A stretch of DNA of 64,000 bases. Origin: Zobellella maritima (GTDB taxonomy: Bacteria; Pseudomonadota; Gammaproteobacteria; Enterobacterales; Aeromonadaceae). Shown here one piece after another: positions 1-9,116 of this stretch (within the stretch, counting starts at the first letter, position 1; every line of letters begins with the position of its first letter). The notes below the pieces were generated by a model. That model was not told where the DNA came from. It saw only the letters and a list, made by a program, of their open reading frames with translations, and ran no database searches. The translations under genes and the position numbers were made by a program. Where the stretch lies: contig NZ_QCZE01000005.1 of assembly GCF_003075035.1 (NCBI RefSeq), positions 1 to 64,000 of the forward strand, in the 5' to 3' direction.

Positions 1-73
1 TCAAGCGTTGAATCAAACTTAATGTCGTTCGTTTTCAACCCTTGTGACCGTGAGCGCCTTGCCCCGTGTCAGT

Positions 74-140
74 GGATGCGCATTATAGGGACCGGCGGAT
101 TTTGCGCAAGGGCTTTTTTGTGAAAAAGATAACCTTTTAG
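74..140 (-). promoter_or_regulatory. rRNA operon P1-type promoter (operon off left edge)
   Basis: Read on the minus strand there is TTGCGC (109-104), a 16-bp spacer and TATAAT (87-82), followed by GCGCATCCACTGACACGG. A 16-bp spacer, a GC-rich discriminator and a CACTGACACGG start region are the marks of enterobacterial rrn P1 promoters. An A/T-rich stretch upstream (about 110-140) fits an UP element. At the very edge (4-1) the bases TTGA may begin the -35 of a P2 promoter. The 16S gene itself lies outside the window. The transcript would run leftward, in the same direction as paeA. The match is from memory of E. coli rrnB and was not searched. Confidence 0.75.
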
Positions 141-175
141 TGAGTTTGTCTAAAACTCCATCAAAGTGGCTTTTT

Positions 176-1492
176 TTAGAGCTTTTCTTCCTCCACAACC
201 CGCTCGCTCTGACCCACTCGAGTCACCAGCAGCTGATCGATCTTGTAACTGTCGATATCGACCACCTCGAATTTATAGCCGGCGTGCAGCACAAAGTCGG
301 TACGTTTGGGGATCTTGCGCAGCATGAACATCATAAAGCCGGCAATGGTCTCGTAGTTTTCGTCGTCGGGGAAACTGTCGATACTCAGCACGCGCATTAC
401 ATCGGCCAGGGGAGTCAGTCCTTCCACCAGCCAGGAGTTGTCATTGCGTGCCACTATCTGCTCTTCCTGAGATTGCACCAGTTCGCCCATCACTATGCTC
501 ATCACATCCTTGAGGGTAATGATGCCGACCACCAATGCATATTCATTCATGATGATGGCGAAATCCTCTCCCGCTGTCTTGAAATGCTCCAGCACCTCAT
601 ACATCGACAGGGTATCGGGGATGATCAGTGGGGTACGGATAATCCCTTCTTTTTGCAATGAAATGGGTTGCTGGTGAAGTACCTGCATCAGGATATCCCG
701 GGAGTCTACATAGCCCACCACCTTATCCAGACTGTCTTCACATACCAGAAACTTGGCATGGGGGTGTTCCGCTATCTTGGCTTTGATATTTTCCTGACTT
801 TCCTTGAGAGTGAAATAGATCAGGCTTTCTCGTGCGGTCATCGCCGAGGTAACGGTACGCGATTCCATCTCGAATACATTTTCTATCAGATGATGTTCCT
901 GCTGCTGGAGCACCCCCGCCTGGGCACCGGCATCCATCATGGCAATGATATCTTCCGGGGTAATCTCGTCCTTGCGCATGGTCGGCACCTTGAACAGACG
1001 AAAGAACAGGTTAGCCAGACCATTAAAGAACCATACCAGGGGCTTAAGCAGCAGGATGAAATAGCCCATGGGACCAACCACGGCCACGGCAATGCGTTCT
1101 GGCGCTATCATGGCCAGGCGCTTGGGCATCAGATCGGCAAACAGGATAAACAGTGATGTAACGATAAAGAAAGAAGCGATAAAGGCGGCCTGAGGGATCC
1201 AGGCACCATCAAAAAACAGTCGCAGCAGTTCGGTGCAAAAGGGGGTAAAGGCCGCCTCCCCCAAAATACCGCCGAGGATCGCCACCGCATTCAGGCCGAT
1301 TTGCACCACGGTAAAGAAGTTGCCCGGCTGTTCCTGCAGCCAGAGTACCTTTTCAGCATTGGTATCACCATCACTGACCATCAAACGCAGCTTCATTTTT
1401 CTCGCTGCGGCCAGGGCAATTTCAGATACAGAAAAGAAGGAACTGATGGCCACCAGCAAGGCGATCACCAATAAATTCTCGAACATGCTCAT
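176..1492 (-). CDS. paeA: CNNM/CBS-domain membrane protein, PaeA (YtfL)-like polyamine exporter
   Basis: This 438-residue inner-membrane protein has an N-terminal DUF21/CNNM domain with about four hydrophobic segments (residues 1-180), then a CBS pair (about 200-335) and a C-terminal CorC/HlyC transporter-associated domain (about 350-430). It aligns almost throughout with E. coli PaeA, for example FFTVVQIGLNAVAILGGI, EHHLIENVFE and FAIIMNEYALVVGIITL. E. coli PaeA exports cadaverine and putrescine under stress. An in-frame TTG at 1513 is possible, but ATG at 1492 or 1486 fits the family N-terminus better; none has a strong Shine-Dalgarno. It is a single gene, divergent from luxP, with no clear terminator before the rrn promoter. 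Confidence 0.85.
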   Translation of the reverse strand: MSMFENLLVIALLVAISSFFSVSEIALAAARKMKLRLMVSDGDTNAEKVLWLQEQPGNFFTVVQIGLNAVAILGGILGEAAFTPFCTELLRLFFDGAWIPQAAFIASFFIVTSLFILFADLMPKRLAMIAPERIAVAVVGPMGYFILLLKPLVWFFNGLANLFFRLFKVPTMRKDEITPEDIIAMMDAGAQAGVLQQQEHHLIENVFEMESRTVTSAMTARESLIYFTLKESQENIKAKIAEHPHAKFLVCEDSLDKVVGYVDSRDILMQVLHQQPISLQKEGIIRTPLIIPDTLSMYEVLEHFKTAGEDFAIIMNEYALVVGIITLKDVMSIVMGELVQSQEEQIVARNDNSWLVEGLTPLADVMRVLSIDSFPDDENYETIAGFMMFMLRKIPKRTDFVLHAGYKFEVVDIDSYKIDQLLVTRVGQSERVVEEEKL

Positions 1493-1806
1493 AGTGATGT
1501 ACACCAATAACAATAGGAAGAAGGAGAGTATAAAGCCGGGACAAGCGGGCCTGCAGGCTATAAAATTGTATAAAATTTAACAGAATCTGGCTATTTGTGC
1601 CATACAGACCAAACAAGGTCACTTCCTCCGTCCGGTGACCTTAGGAGGCGGCTGTGTTGACGATGAGTTCAGGTTTAAAAGATAACCAGATATTTATTCA
1701 AATTGGTATAACCCGCCTTGTTACTGCCTCAACTCACCATAAAAAGTTAATATTCAAATGAGGCTTTTTTGCACTACACTGAATCCCTAATCCATATAGC
1801 ACCTGG
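1493..1806. promoter_or_regulatory. divergent paeA/luxP intergenic region with two hairpins
   Basis: No convincing gene is present in these 314 bases. An inverted repeat AAGGTCAC/GTGACCTT occurs at 1615-1622 and 1635-1642, with no T-run. A second one, GCCTCA (1726-1731) and TGAGGC (1759-1764), is followed directly by six Ts (1765-1770). It could act as an attenuator or terminator on the plus strand just ahead of luxP, but its 27-nt loop makes this weak. Promoters for both genes should lie here; I could not assign them with confidence. Confidence 0.35.
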
Positions 1807-2916
1807 ATGAGAATGCTTATAAGCCGATTACTTGCCGGTTGGCTACTGACAGGCATGCTGCTCTCTTTACAGGTTTCGGCCGAAAGCCCCGAGTACTGGT
1901 CATTCCAGGAGTACCTGCAGACCTTTCCTGAACAACAGCAGAGGTTCAATGCCTTCTCGGTGCGGGTTCGGAACCCCGCCCTCCCCCGGGAAGCGCCGGG
2001 AGAGCGACCGGTGCATATCGCTATGATCTATCCCGGAGAGCAGGTTTCGGATTACTGGTATCGCAGCCAGCAAAGTTTTACCGCCCGCCTGCAGGAAATA
2101 GGCATTCACTATGCGTTAGAGAGCCATTTTTTTCGACCCGACACCGCGCTCAGAGAGCAGGAGCGGCAGATAGCCGCCGCCCTGAAAAGTGATCCGGACT
2201 ACCTCATCTTTACCCTCGATGCTCAGCGACACCAGGTATTGATAGAAAAAATCATGGCGCGTGGCCGCCCCAAGCTTATCTTGCAGAATATCACCACCCC
2301 CCTGAAACGCTGGAGTGCGCGGCAGCCCTTTTTCTATGTGGGGTTCGATCATGCCACCGGTACCCGGTTACTGACCGAAGCCATAAAAGAAAAAACCGGC
2401 GGACAAGCCAATTACCTGATGCTGTATGGCACCCGTGGTTATATCAGCCAGGCAAGGGGGGATGAGTTCATCCGGCTAACCTCTGAGCTACCCGGCTTTG
2501 CCCTGCGCCAGACCTTCTACACCGATATCAACAGGAAAAAAGCAACCCGGGCAGTACTTCAGGCCCTGGCAACTGAGCCGGATATCAACCTGATTTATGC
2601 CTGTGCCACGGATATCGCCATCGGTGCCATCGACGCCCTGAAAATACTGGGCCGGGAAGATGACGTTATCATCAACGGGTGGGGCGGCGGCAGTGCCGAG
2701 CTCGCGGCCCTGCAGCAGGGCTCCCTGGATCTGACCGTCATGCGCATGAATGACGATAATGGCGTCGCCATGGCGGAAGCGATTCGCCTTGATATAGAGG
2801 GGAAAAATGACCAGATCCCCCAGGCTTACAGTGGGGACTTTGTTATCATCCACCAGGATACCCCCGCAGCCGAACTGGAGCGACTGCAAGCCTATGCCTT
2901 CCGTTACTCAAGATAG
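1807..2916 (+). CDS. luxP: LuxP-like periplasmic autoinducer-2 binding protein
   Basis: This 369-residue protein has a signal peptide (about 1-25, ending near VSA) and a type I periplasmic binding fold. It is strongly similar to Vibrio LuxP, sharing YPG.QVSDYW, YLIFTLD, LILQNIT, INGWGGGSAE and VMRMNDD. The residues known to hold AI-2 in V. harveyi LuxP (Gln77, Ser79, Trp82, Asn159, Arg215, Trp289, Arg310) have counterparts here at Q79, S81, W84, N161, R217, W292 and R313. Binding of the borated AI-2 furanosyl diester is therefore likely. In Vibrio LuxP acts with the sensor kinase LuxQ. Here the partner gene overlaps its 3' end by 23 nt and encodes a GGDEF-EAL protein instead. No luxS lies in the window. 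Confidence 0.9.
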   Translation: MRMLISRLLAGWLLTGMLLSLQVSAESPEYWSFQEYLQTFPEQQQRFNAFSVRVRNPALPREAPGERPVHIAMIYPGEQVSDYWYRSQQSFTARLQEIGIHYALESHFFRPDTALREQERQIAAALKSDPDYLIFTLDAQRHQVLIEKIMARGRPKLILQNITTPLKRWSARQPFFYVGFDHATGTRLLTEAIKEKTGGQANYLMLYGTRGYISQARGDEFIRLTSELPGFALRQTFYTDINRKKATRAVLQALATEPDINLIYACATDIAIGAIDALKILGREDDVIINGWGGGSAELAALQQGSLDLTVMRMNDDNGVAMAEAIRLDIEGKNDQIPQAYSGDFVIIHQDTPAAELERLQAYAFRYSR

Positions 2917-5900
2917 TACCCGTGCCAGGCCACTTATCAGGCTGATGCTGCTGGCCCTGCTCCCGGCCTTCTTTTTGCTGGCTATCTCCTTGCTGATATT
3001 GACCTACCATAGCGCTTCCCGGGTTATCGATGAAGGAATGCAGAGCCAATTCCAACAGGTCAGCAACCGCCTGCAGCTCAACCTCGACGGCCACCTGAAC
3101 GAACTGAACACCCTGCTGTCGACCACCGCTGAACATCCTCGCCTGGCTTCCCTGATGTCGGCTAACGATGACACCTCAGTCAACCAGCTGCTGCAAGACA
3201 CACTACAGAAACAAGGCGGAGAGAATCTGGATATCCTGATGCTGACCCGGCAAGGAAAATATTGGACGGATCTCAACTCTTCCTTCTACGACCTGACACA
3301 CCCCCTGGGCCAGCTGACGGACGCCTTCCCCATGCATAACCGCTGGTCCTGGCTCGAACTGGAGGCAGCAACGCCCCCCTTAAGCATACTGGTGCATAGC
3401 TATCCCGTTCTGTCGCCGCTGTCGGGTCAGGTGGTGGGTTCCTTGCTCGGGGGCCTGGTCCTTGACGACAACCTGACGCTGTCGCATCTACTGGGCCAGG
3501 GTATCGAAAATTTCAGCTTTCAGCTGATCATGCAGGGCAAGCCGGTGGGCCCCAGGTATGACAAGGGTGAATTCCCCGCCACCGTGCTTGAATCGGCCTT
3601 GGCCAGCCGACTCTCGTCGGGTCAGATCCAGGACTACTATTTCAGCCGACATACCTTACGCTTTGATGATGAACAGCAGCAATTGCAAGTCTTGCTGCTT
3701 ACCGACAACAAGGCGTTTCAGCAACTGCAGCAAGCCTACTGGAACAATACCCTGCTGGCGCTGTTGCTGGTGTTGGTGGCCGCCCTGGCCCTGGCTCTCT
3801 ACACCCTTAAGCTGATTTCTTCTCCCCTCGCCAGACTCACCGACTTTGCCGAGCGGGTCAGCCACGACCGGCAGACAGCCTTCAAGCCCGGCCGCATCAA
3901 GGAATTCAACTTCCTCGGCCAAAACCTGGAGCAGATGGTCGAAGGCCTGCAACGCAAAAAACAGGATTTCGCCAACCTCTTTAACACCGCAAACTCCGCG
4001 ACCATCATCCTGGATGACAACGAACGCATTCAGGCCATGAACCCTGCCGCCATACCCCTGTTCGGGCAGGCCAGTGATAGGGTCATTGGTACCGAGCTTG
4101 CCCGGCATTTTACCAGCGAACAGCTTTATCCTCTGCAGCAAGCCATCAGCCAGGTGCGAAGGGGGCAAAAAATAAGCGATGTGGAAGCACGACTGACGCC
4201 ATCCCAGGAACATCCCCGCCATCAGCTCTGGACCCTGGCGCCGATTTTTGAAAACGGGGTGGTCACAGCCGTCCAGGCCCAGGGACAGGACATCACCCGC
4301 CTGAAGCAGGCCGAAGCATCATTGCATCTCAATGGGCTGGTGTTAAAAAATATTCTTGAGGCCGTGGTGATCTTCGACCATACACTCAGACCCACCTATG
4401 TGAACCATGCCTATACCAAAATTACCGGCTATACCCTGGCCGAAGTGGCCGGTAAGTCGCCATCGAGCGTTCTGCACCTGGAAAACCGGACCCGAGAACT
4501 GCAACTCTTATGGCAAACGGTGAATGCGGCCGGATACTGGCAGGGAGAAATCTCCGGATACAGAAAAAGTGGCAAGCGCTATCCACTGTGGTTATCGATT
4601 ACGGCACTCCGCAACAATAACGATGAAATAAGCCACTATGTCGCCGTTTTTTCCGATATATCCATTCTCAAGGACTCTCAGAGCCAGCTACAAAAAATGG
4701 CCCATTACGATCAGCTGACCGGGCTGGCCAACCGCAACCTGTTCAGCAAGCGGCTCGCCCAGTTTCTTGAGCAGGCCGAACAACAGGGTGGCAGCCTGGC
4801 CATGTTGTTTATCGACCTGGACAGATTTAAACAGATCAATGACAGCCTGGGCCACCAGGCGGGAGATGATCTGCTGAAGGCGGCCGCCGGCCGAATCAGC
4901 CACCATACTCGAAAGGAGGACTTACTGTGCCGGTTTGGAGGGGATGAGTTTATTCTGGTAATCACCAACACCCTATCCCCGCAACAGGCCAGGGGGGCTG
5001 CTCAACGCATCATCGACACCTTTGCCACCCCCATGCAGATACGAGGACAAAGCCTCTATGTCAGTGTCAGCATCGGACTGGCTCTCTATCCACAACACGG
5101 CATGGATGAAGCAACATTGATGCAGAGCGCAGACATTGCCCTCTACCAGGCCAAAGAAAAGGGACGTAATCAGGTACAGTTATTTGACGCCGAAATGAAT
5201 ACCCGGGCCATGTCCTTGATGAAAATAGAAAATGAATTACGATGCGCGCTGGAACAGGGGCAGCTGGAGCTTCATTACCAGCCTCAGTTCAACCTGAAGA
5301 ACGGCCGACTGGTCGGGGTAGAGGCACTGGTTCGCTGGAACAAACCGGGGGTAGGCCTGGTCTATCCGGGAGATTTTATTCCTCTCGCCGAACAGAGCGG
5401 GATCATAGTTCCCCTGGGACGATGGATACTGGAGACAGCCTGTCGCCAGCTACACCTCTGGCAGCAATCCGGATTTTATAACATCAGGATGGCCGTCAAC
5501 CTATCGGCCCCTCAGTTCAGACAATTCAGCCTGGCCGGCGACATCGCCGACATACTGAGACAGCTGGCGCTGGATCCCGACCTACTGGAGCTGGAAATAA
5601 CCGAAAGTATGCTGATGGAGGATATGGATATTGCCATCACCACCATGACAGAGCTAAACCGTCTGGGCATGCATCTGGCCATAGACGACTTCGGGACCGG
5701 CTATTCCTCCCTCGCCTATCTGAAAAACTTTCCGGTACGCCGCCTCAAAATCGACAAGTCCTTCGTCAAGGATCTAGCCACCAAGACCGGAGATGCGGCC
5801 ATCGTCAGTTCCATCATCAGCCTGGCCCACAACATGGGCATCGCCGTTATCGCCGAAGGAATTGAATATCAATCCCAACTTCAGCATCTGCGCCAACTGG

Positions 5901-6016
5901 GGTGCGACGAGGGACAGGGCTACCTGCTGGCCAAACCGATGCCAGCCGTCAGGATAGACAGACTGCTCAAAGGGGAAAGTGGTCAGTCGTTGACCGGAAT
6001 AGCTCAACACCGTTAA
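2894..6016 (+). CDS. LuxQ-periplasmic-domain sensor with PAS, GGDEF and EAL domains
   Basis: This 1040-residue inner-membrane protein has TM1 (about 13-38), a periplasmic region (39-283), TM2 (285-305), a HAMP-like linker, two PAS domains (about 354-472 and 478-598), GGDEF (about 601-762) and EAL (about 780-1030). The periplasmic part resembles LuxQ around the FY.L...LGQLTDA, NRWSWLEL and S..SGQVVGSLLGGLVLDDN segments. The cyclase motif GGDEF (682-686) and the inhibitory site R673-x-x-D676 are intact. The EAL motif (810-812), DDFGTGYSSL (from 931) and later acidic residues are also intact, so synthesis and breakdown of c-di-GMP are both possible. I chose ATG 2894, overlapping luxP; a longer frame opens at 2807. 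Control by LuxP-AI-2 is inferred from the domain and the gene pairing. Confidence 0.85.
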   Translation: MPSVTQDSTRARPLIRLMLLALLPAFFLLAISLLILTYHSASRVIDEGMQSQFQQVSNRLQLNLDGHLNELNTLLSTTAEHPRLASLMSANDDTSVNQLLQDTLQKQGGENLDILMLTRQGKYWTDLNSSFYDLTHPLGQLTDAFPMHNRWSWLELEAATPPLSILVHSYPVLSPLSGQVVGSLLGGLVLDDNLTLSHLLGQGIENFSFQLIMQGKPVGPRYDKGEFPATVLESALASRLSSGQIQDYYFSRHTLRFDDEQQQLQVLLLTDNKAFQQLQQAYWNNTLLALLLVLVAALALALYTLKLISSPLARLTDFAERVSHDRQTAFKPGRIKEFNFLGQNLEQMVEGLQRKKQDFANLFNTANSATIILDDNERIQAMNPAAIPLFGQASDRVIGTELARHFTSEQLYPLQQAISQVRRGQKISDVEARLTPSQEHPRHQLWTLAPIFENGVVTAVQAQGQDITRLKQAEASLHLNGLVLKNILEAVVIFDHTLRPTYVNHAYTKITGYTLAEVAGKSPSSVLHLENRTRELQLLWQTVNAAGYWQGEISGYRKSGKRYPLWLSITALRNNNDEISHYVAVFSDISILKDSQSQLQKMAHYDQLTGLANRNLFSKRLAQFLEQAEQQGGSLAMLFIDLDRFKQINDSLGHQAGDDLLKAAAGRISHHTRKEDLLCRFGGDEFILVITNTLSPQQARGAAQRIIDTFATPMQIRGQSLYVSVSIGLALYPQHGMDEATLMQSADIALYQAKEKGRNQVQLFDAEMNTRAMSLMKIENELRCALEQGQLELHYQPQFNLKNGRLVGVEALVRWNKPGVGLVYPGDFIPLAEQSGIIVPLGRWILETACRQLHLWQQSGFYNIRMAVNLSAPQFRQFSLAGDIADILRQLALDPDLLELEITESMLMEDMDIAITTMTELNRLGMHLAIDDFGTGYSSLAYLKNFPVRRLKIDKSFVKDLATKTGDAAIVSSIISLAHNMGIAVIAEGIEYQSQLQHLRQLGCDEGQGYLLAKPMPAVRIDRLLKGESGQSLTGIAQHR

Positions 6017-6050
6017 AAAACCAACCCGGCGGTTGTGTTGCGCCGGGTTG
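6015..6050 (-). terminator. intrinsic terminator of glmS
   Basis: A perfect 10-bp stem, CAACCCGGCG (6022-6031) and CGCCGGGTTG (6041-6050), closes a 9-nt loop. On the minus strand it is followed by six Ts (6020-6015), just past the glmS stop at 6085. On the plus strand the trailing bases are ATTGAC, so termination of the luxP operon there would be weaker. Confidence 0.8.
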
Positions 6051-6084
6051 ATTGACAAGACATTTGCCGCGAACGCGGCCAGGC

Positions 6085-7914
6085 CTACTCGACCGTCACC
6101 GACTTGGCCAGGTTGCGCGGCTGATCCACGTCCGTACCCTTGATCAGCGCCACATAGTAAGACAGCAACTGCATCGGCACCGTATAAACAATGGGGGCAA
6201 TCGCCTCGTCTACATGGTTGAGCTGCATCACCCGCATGGTATCGTCACCACGGAAACCGGCCTCCTTGTCGGCAAACACATAGAGGATGCCACCCCGGGC
6301 CCGCACCTCTTCCACATTGGACTTCAACTTCTCCAGCAGATCATTATTGGGCGCCACCACGATAATCGGCATGTCCGCATCGATCAGCGCCAGCGGGCCA
6401 TGCTTTAGCTCGCCGGCGGCATAAGCTTCCGCATGGATATAGGAAATTTCCTTAAGCTTGAGCGCCCCTTCCATGGCGATGGGGTACTGATCGCCCCGCC
6501 CCAGGAACAGGCTGTGCTGCTTGTCGGCAAATTCTTCCGCCAGCCCTTCGATATCCTTGGCCAGGGCCAGGGTATCGCTGATGTGGGCCGGAACGGTACG
6601 CAATGCCTGTACCAGTTTGGTCTCGGTGTCGGCATCCATATTGCCCCGACAACGGCCGACAGCCGCCACCAGCATCAGCAGACCGGCCAGCTGGGTGGTA
6701 AAGGCTTTGGTCGAGGCCACGCCAATTTCGGCACCTGCCCGGGTCATAAAGGCCAGATCCGACTCCCGCACCAGGGAAGAACCTGGCACGTTGCAGATCG
6801 CCAGGCTACTCATAAAGCCGGACTCCTTGGCCAGACGTAGCGCCGCCAGGGTATCGGCGGTTTCACCGCTCTGGGACAGGGTGATCAGCAGGCTGTTGGG
6901 GCGGACTACCGATTTGCGGTAACGAAACTCGGAGGCAATCTCGATATCACAGGATACGCCCGCCAGGGCCTCAAACCAGTAACGGGCCACCATACCGGAA
7001 TGATAGGAAGTGCCACAGGCGATGATCTGAATATGCTCGACCTTTTCGAAGATGGTCCGGGCGCCGTTGCCAAACGACTCGACTACCACGGCCGAATCCG
7101 TGATCCGTCCTTCCAGGGTATCGGTAATGGACTTGGGCTGCTCATGGATCTCCTTGAGCATATAGTGACGATATTCGCCCTTGTCACCCGCATCGTGAGA
7201 GACTTCGGATTCCTGCTCCACCCGACTCACCGGCTGACCATTGACATCAAATACCCGTACCTCACGACGGGTCACTTCCGCCACATCCCCTTCTTCCAGG
7301 AACATAAAGCGACGGGTCACCGGCAGCAGCGCCATCTGATCGGAGGCGATAAAGTTTTCACCCAGGCCCAGACCGATCACCAGTGGCGAACCGGAGCGGG
7401 CCACCACCAGCCGGGACGGCTCCCGGGTATCCATCAGCACTGTGCCATAAGCGCCTCGCAACTCCTTTACCGCCGTTTGCAGGGCAGCCAGCAGTGAGTC
7501 ACTGGTCTGACGATAATAATGCACCAGATGGGCAATCACTTCGGTATCGGTATCGGAGACAAATTCGTAGCCTTTGGCCTGCAGCTCGGTCCGCAGTTCC
7601 TCATGGTTTTCGATGATGCCGTTGTGCACTACGGTAATGTCGCCGGACACATGCGGATGAGCATTACGCTCAGAAGGCTCGCCATGGGTCGCCCAGCGGG
7701 TGTGGGCTATACCTGTGCCGCCAGCCAGGGGCTGTTCGGTAAGCGCATCAGCCAACGCTTGCACCTTGCCCAGACGGCGCACCCGTCCCAGTTCGGTGCC
7801 ATTGATAATGGCGACACCGGCGGAGTCATAGCCCCGATATTCCAGGCGGCGCAGGCCTTCCACCAGTATTTCTGCCACATCCCGCTGGGCCACAGCCCCT
7901 ACAATTCCACACAT
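6085..7914 (-). CDS. glmS: glutamine--fructose-6-phosphate aminotransferase (isomerizing)
   Basis: GlmS makes glucosamine-6-phosphate from fructose-6-phosphate and glutamine in the cytosol, the first step towards UDP-GlcNAc. The mature N-terminus CGIVGAV supplies the catalytic Cys of the Ntn-type glutaminase domain (1-240). Two SIS isomerase domains follow (SGETADT and [10 protein letters not shown] motifs), and the C-terminus ends LAKSVTVE as in the family. The start is ATG 7914, preceded by GAGGA seven bases upstream. The length, 609 residues, equals that of E. coli GlmS. It lies 10 bp after glmR on the same strand and ends at a strong terminator. Confidence 0.97.
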   Translation of the reverse strand: MCGIVGAVAQRDVAEILVEGLRRLEYRGYDSAGVAIINGTELGRVRRLGKVQALADALTEQPLAGGTGIAHTRWATHGEPSERNAHPHVSGDITVVHNGIIENHEELRTELQAKGYEFVSDTDTEVIAHLVHYYRQTSDSLLAALQTAVKELRGAYGTVLMDTREPSRLVVARSGSPLVIGLGLGENFIASDQMALLPVTRRFMFLEEGDVAEVTRREVRVFDVNGQPVSRVEQESEVSHDAGDKGEYRHYMLKEIHEQPKSITDTLEGRITDSAVVVESFGNGARTIFEKVEHIQIIACGTSYHSGMVARYWFEALAGVSCDIEIASEFRYRKSVVRPNSLLITLSQSGETADTLAALRLAKESGFMSSLAICNVPGSSLVRESDLAFMTRAGAEIGVASTKAFTTQLAGLLMLVAAVGRCRGNMDADTETKLVQALRTVPAHISDTLALAKDIEGLAEEFADKQHSLFLGRGDQYPIAMEGALKLKEISYIHAEAYAAGELKHGPLALIDADMPIIVVAPNNDLLEKLKSNVEEVRARGGILYVFADKEAGFRGDDTMRVMQLNHVDEAIAPIVYTVPMQLLSYYVALIKGTDVDQPRNLAKSVTVE

Positions 7915-7924
7915 AATGAGTTCC

Positions 7925-8695
7925 TCAGGATTCGGGGGCAATAATCAGGTTAATGCCCTTTTTCTCTAATTGATGTTTAAATTCGTCCGACAGCCCGTTG
8001 TCGGTTATCAGGGTATGAATAACACCCCAGGGCAACTCCAGATTGGGGATCTTGCGGCCTATCTTGTCCGACTCCACCATCACCACCACTTCTCGGGCTA
8101 CTTCCGCCATCACCCGCGACAGCCCGGTCAACTCGTTGAAGGTGGTAGTTCCCCGCCCGATATCGATACCGTCGGCACCGATAAACAGCTGATCGAAATC
8201 GTAGGATCTCAATACCTGCTCGGCTACCTGGCCCTGAAACGACTCGGACGTGGCATCCCAGGTACCTCCCGTCATCAGCAAGGTCGGCTCCGGTTCCAGC
8301 TCACGCAGAGCATTGGCGATATTCAGCGAGTTGGTCATCACGATCAGGCCGTGTCTTTGTCCCAGCTCGCCCAGCAGTGCCGCCGTGGTACTGCCGCTGT
8401 CGATGATGATGCGGTTATGGTCACGGATCCGTCCGGCTGCGGCATGGGCAATGGCCTGCTTTCGTTTCGAAACCGGCTCACCCGCATTCTCCGTTACCAT
8501 TTCACTCGGCACCGGCACGGCCCCGCCATAGCGTCGCAGCAGCAGGCCATTCTTTTCCAGGGCGCTCAGATCCTTGCGAATGGTGACTTCGGAGGTTTCA
8601 AAACGCTGCGACAGCTCGTCGACGGTCACTTCGCCCTGCTCGTTGAGCAGGCTGACGATAGTATGACGGCGTTGTTGGGTGTTTCGTTTCGACAT
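7925..8695 (-). CDS. glmR: DeoR-family transcriptional regulator between glmU and glmS
   Basis: This 256-residue regulator has an N-terminal DeoR helix-turn-helix (about 5-60, with [21 protein letters not shown]) and a DeoR-C sugar-phosphate sensor domain (about 75-235, with [15 protein letters not shown] and GADGID). Pseudomonas has a regulator of this family, GlmR, at the same place between glmU and glmS, and it tunes cell-wall precursor genes. The same role is inferred here from position. The gene is probably co-transcribed with glmS (10-bp gap). The ligand is likely a hexosamine phosphate, by analogy only. Confidence 0.85.
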   Translation of the reverse strand: MSKRNTQQRRHTIVSLLNEQGEVTVDELSQRFETSEVTIRKDLSALEKNGLLLRRYGGAVPVPSEMVTENAGEPVSKRKQAIAHAAAGRIRDHNRIIIDSGSTTAALLGELGQRHGLIVMTNSLNIANALRELEPEPTLLMTGGTWDATSESFQGQVAEQVLRSYDFDQLFIGADGIDIGRGTTTFNELTGLSRVMAEVAREVVVMVESDKIGRKIPNLELPWGVIHTLITDNGLSDEFKHQLEKKGINLIIAPES

Positions 8696-8699
8696 GACT

Positions 8700-8785
8700 C
8701 AGATAAGTTTCGATTTGAAATTTAATGCTAGCAGATCAAAAGATAAGGGATCAATCGATAGTTTCGCGATTGGGGATTCGATATG
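8700..8785. promoter_or_regulatory. candidate glmR operator/promoter region
   Basis: Upstream of glmR there are three TTCG-centred words, TTTCGATTTGAAATTT (8708-8723), TTTCGCGATT (8762-8771) and ATTCGATA (8776-8783), in an A/T-rich stretch with several GATC/ATCGAT words. DeoR-family proteins often bind repeated TTTCG-type half-sites, so autoregulation is possible. No -10/-35 pair stands out. This is a pattern reading, not a proven site. Confidence 0.3.
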
Positions 8786-8961
8786 AAGAGGCAACAGAAT
8801 TTTGCCTCCTCCGACACGCTCCAAGTACATCCATATAACGCTCAGCCCATGACATCCCTGTCAGGTGACTGTCGGCTGAGGCAACCTCTTCTTGACGCTC
8901 GAGTTAGCTGTTGGCATTACCCACAGACGATACCGGAGCTTCAAGGAGGACAAAGAGATCT

Positions 8962-9030
8962 GCTCAGCCGACCATTCGCGCCAGGGACGGCGCGGCTGAG
9001 CCCCCAGGGAGGGGGTCACAACGAGTCGGC
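8962..9030 (+). repeat. dispersed 69-bp intergenic repeat, copy 1
   Basis: The element begins GCTCAGCCGACC and ends GTCGGC, with a GCGCC-AGGGAC-GGCGC hairpin (8978-8993) and the word CAGGGAGG. Aligned by hand with the copy at 47576-47644 (opposite strand), 51 of 69 positions match with no gaps. It lies in the glmU-glmR gap. The rest of that gap (8786-9116) shows no gene or other signal that I recognise. Confidence 0.6.
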
Positions 9031-9116
9031 GGAGCTGGCCCTTTGGCCGATGTGCAAACATCGAGCTAAAAAGCCAAGCTGTTCTCCCACTCTGGATTTG
9101 TGACCAAGAAACAGAC

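Noticed and set aside
1493-1513. TTG start extending paeA by seven codons
   Set aside because: The extra residues do not match the PaeA N-terminus, and an ATG aligns better.
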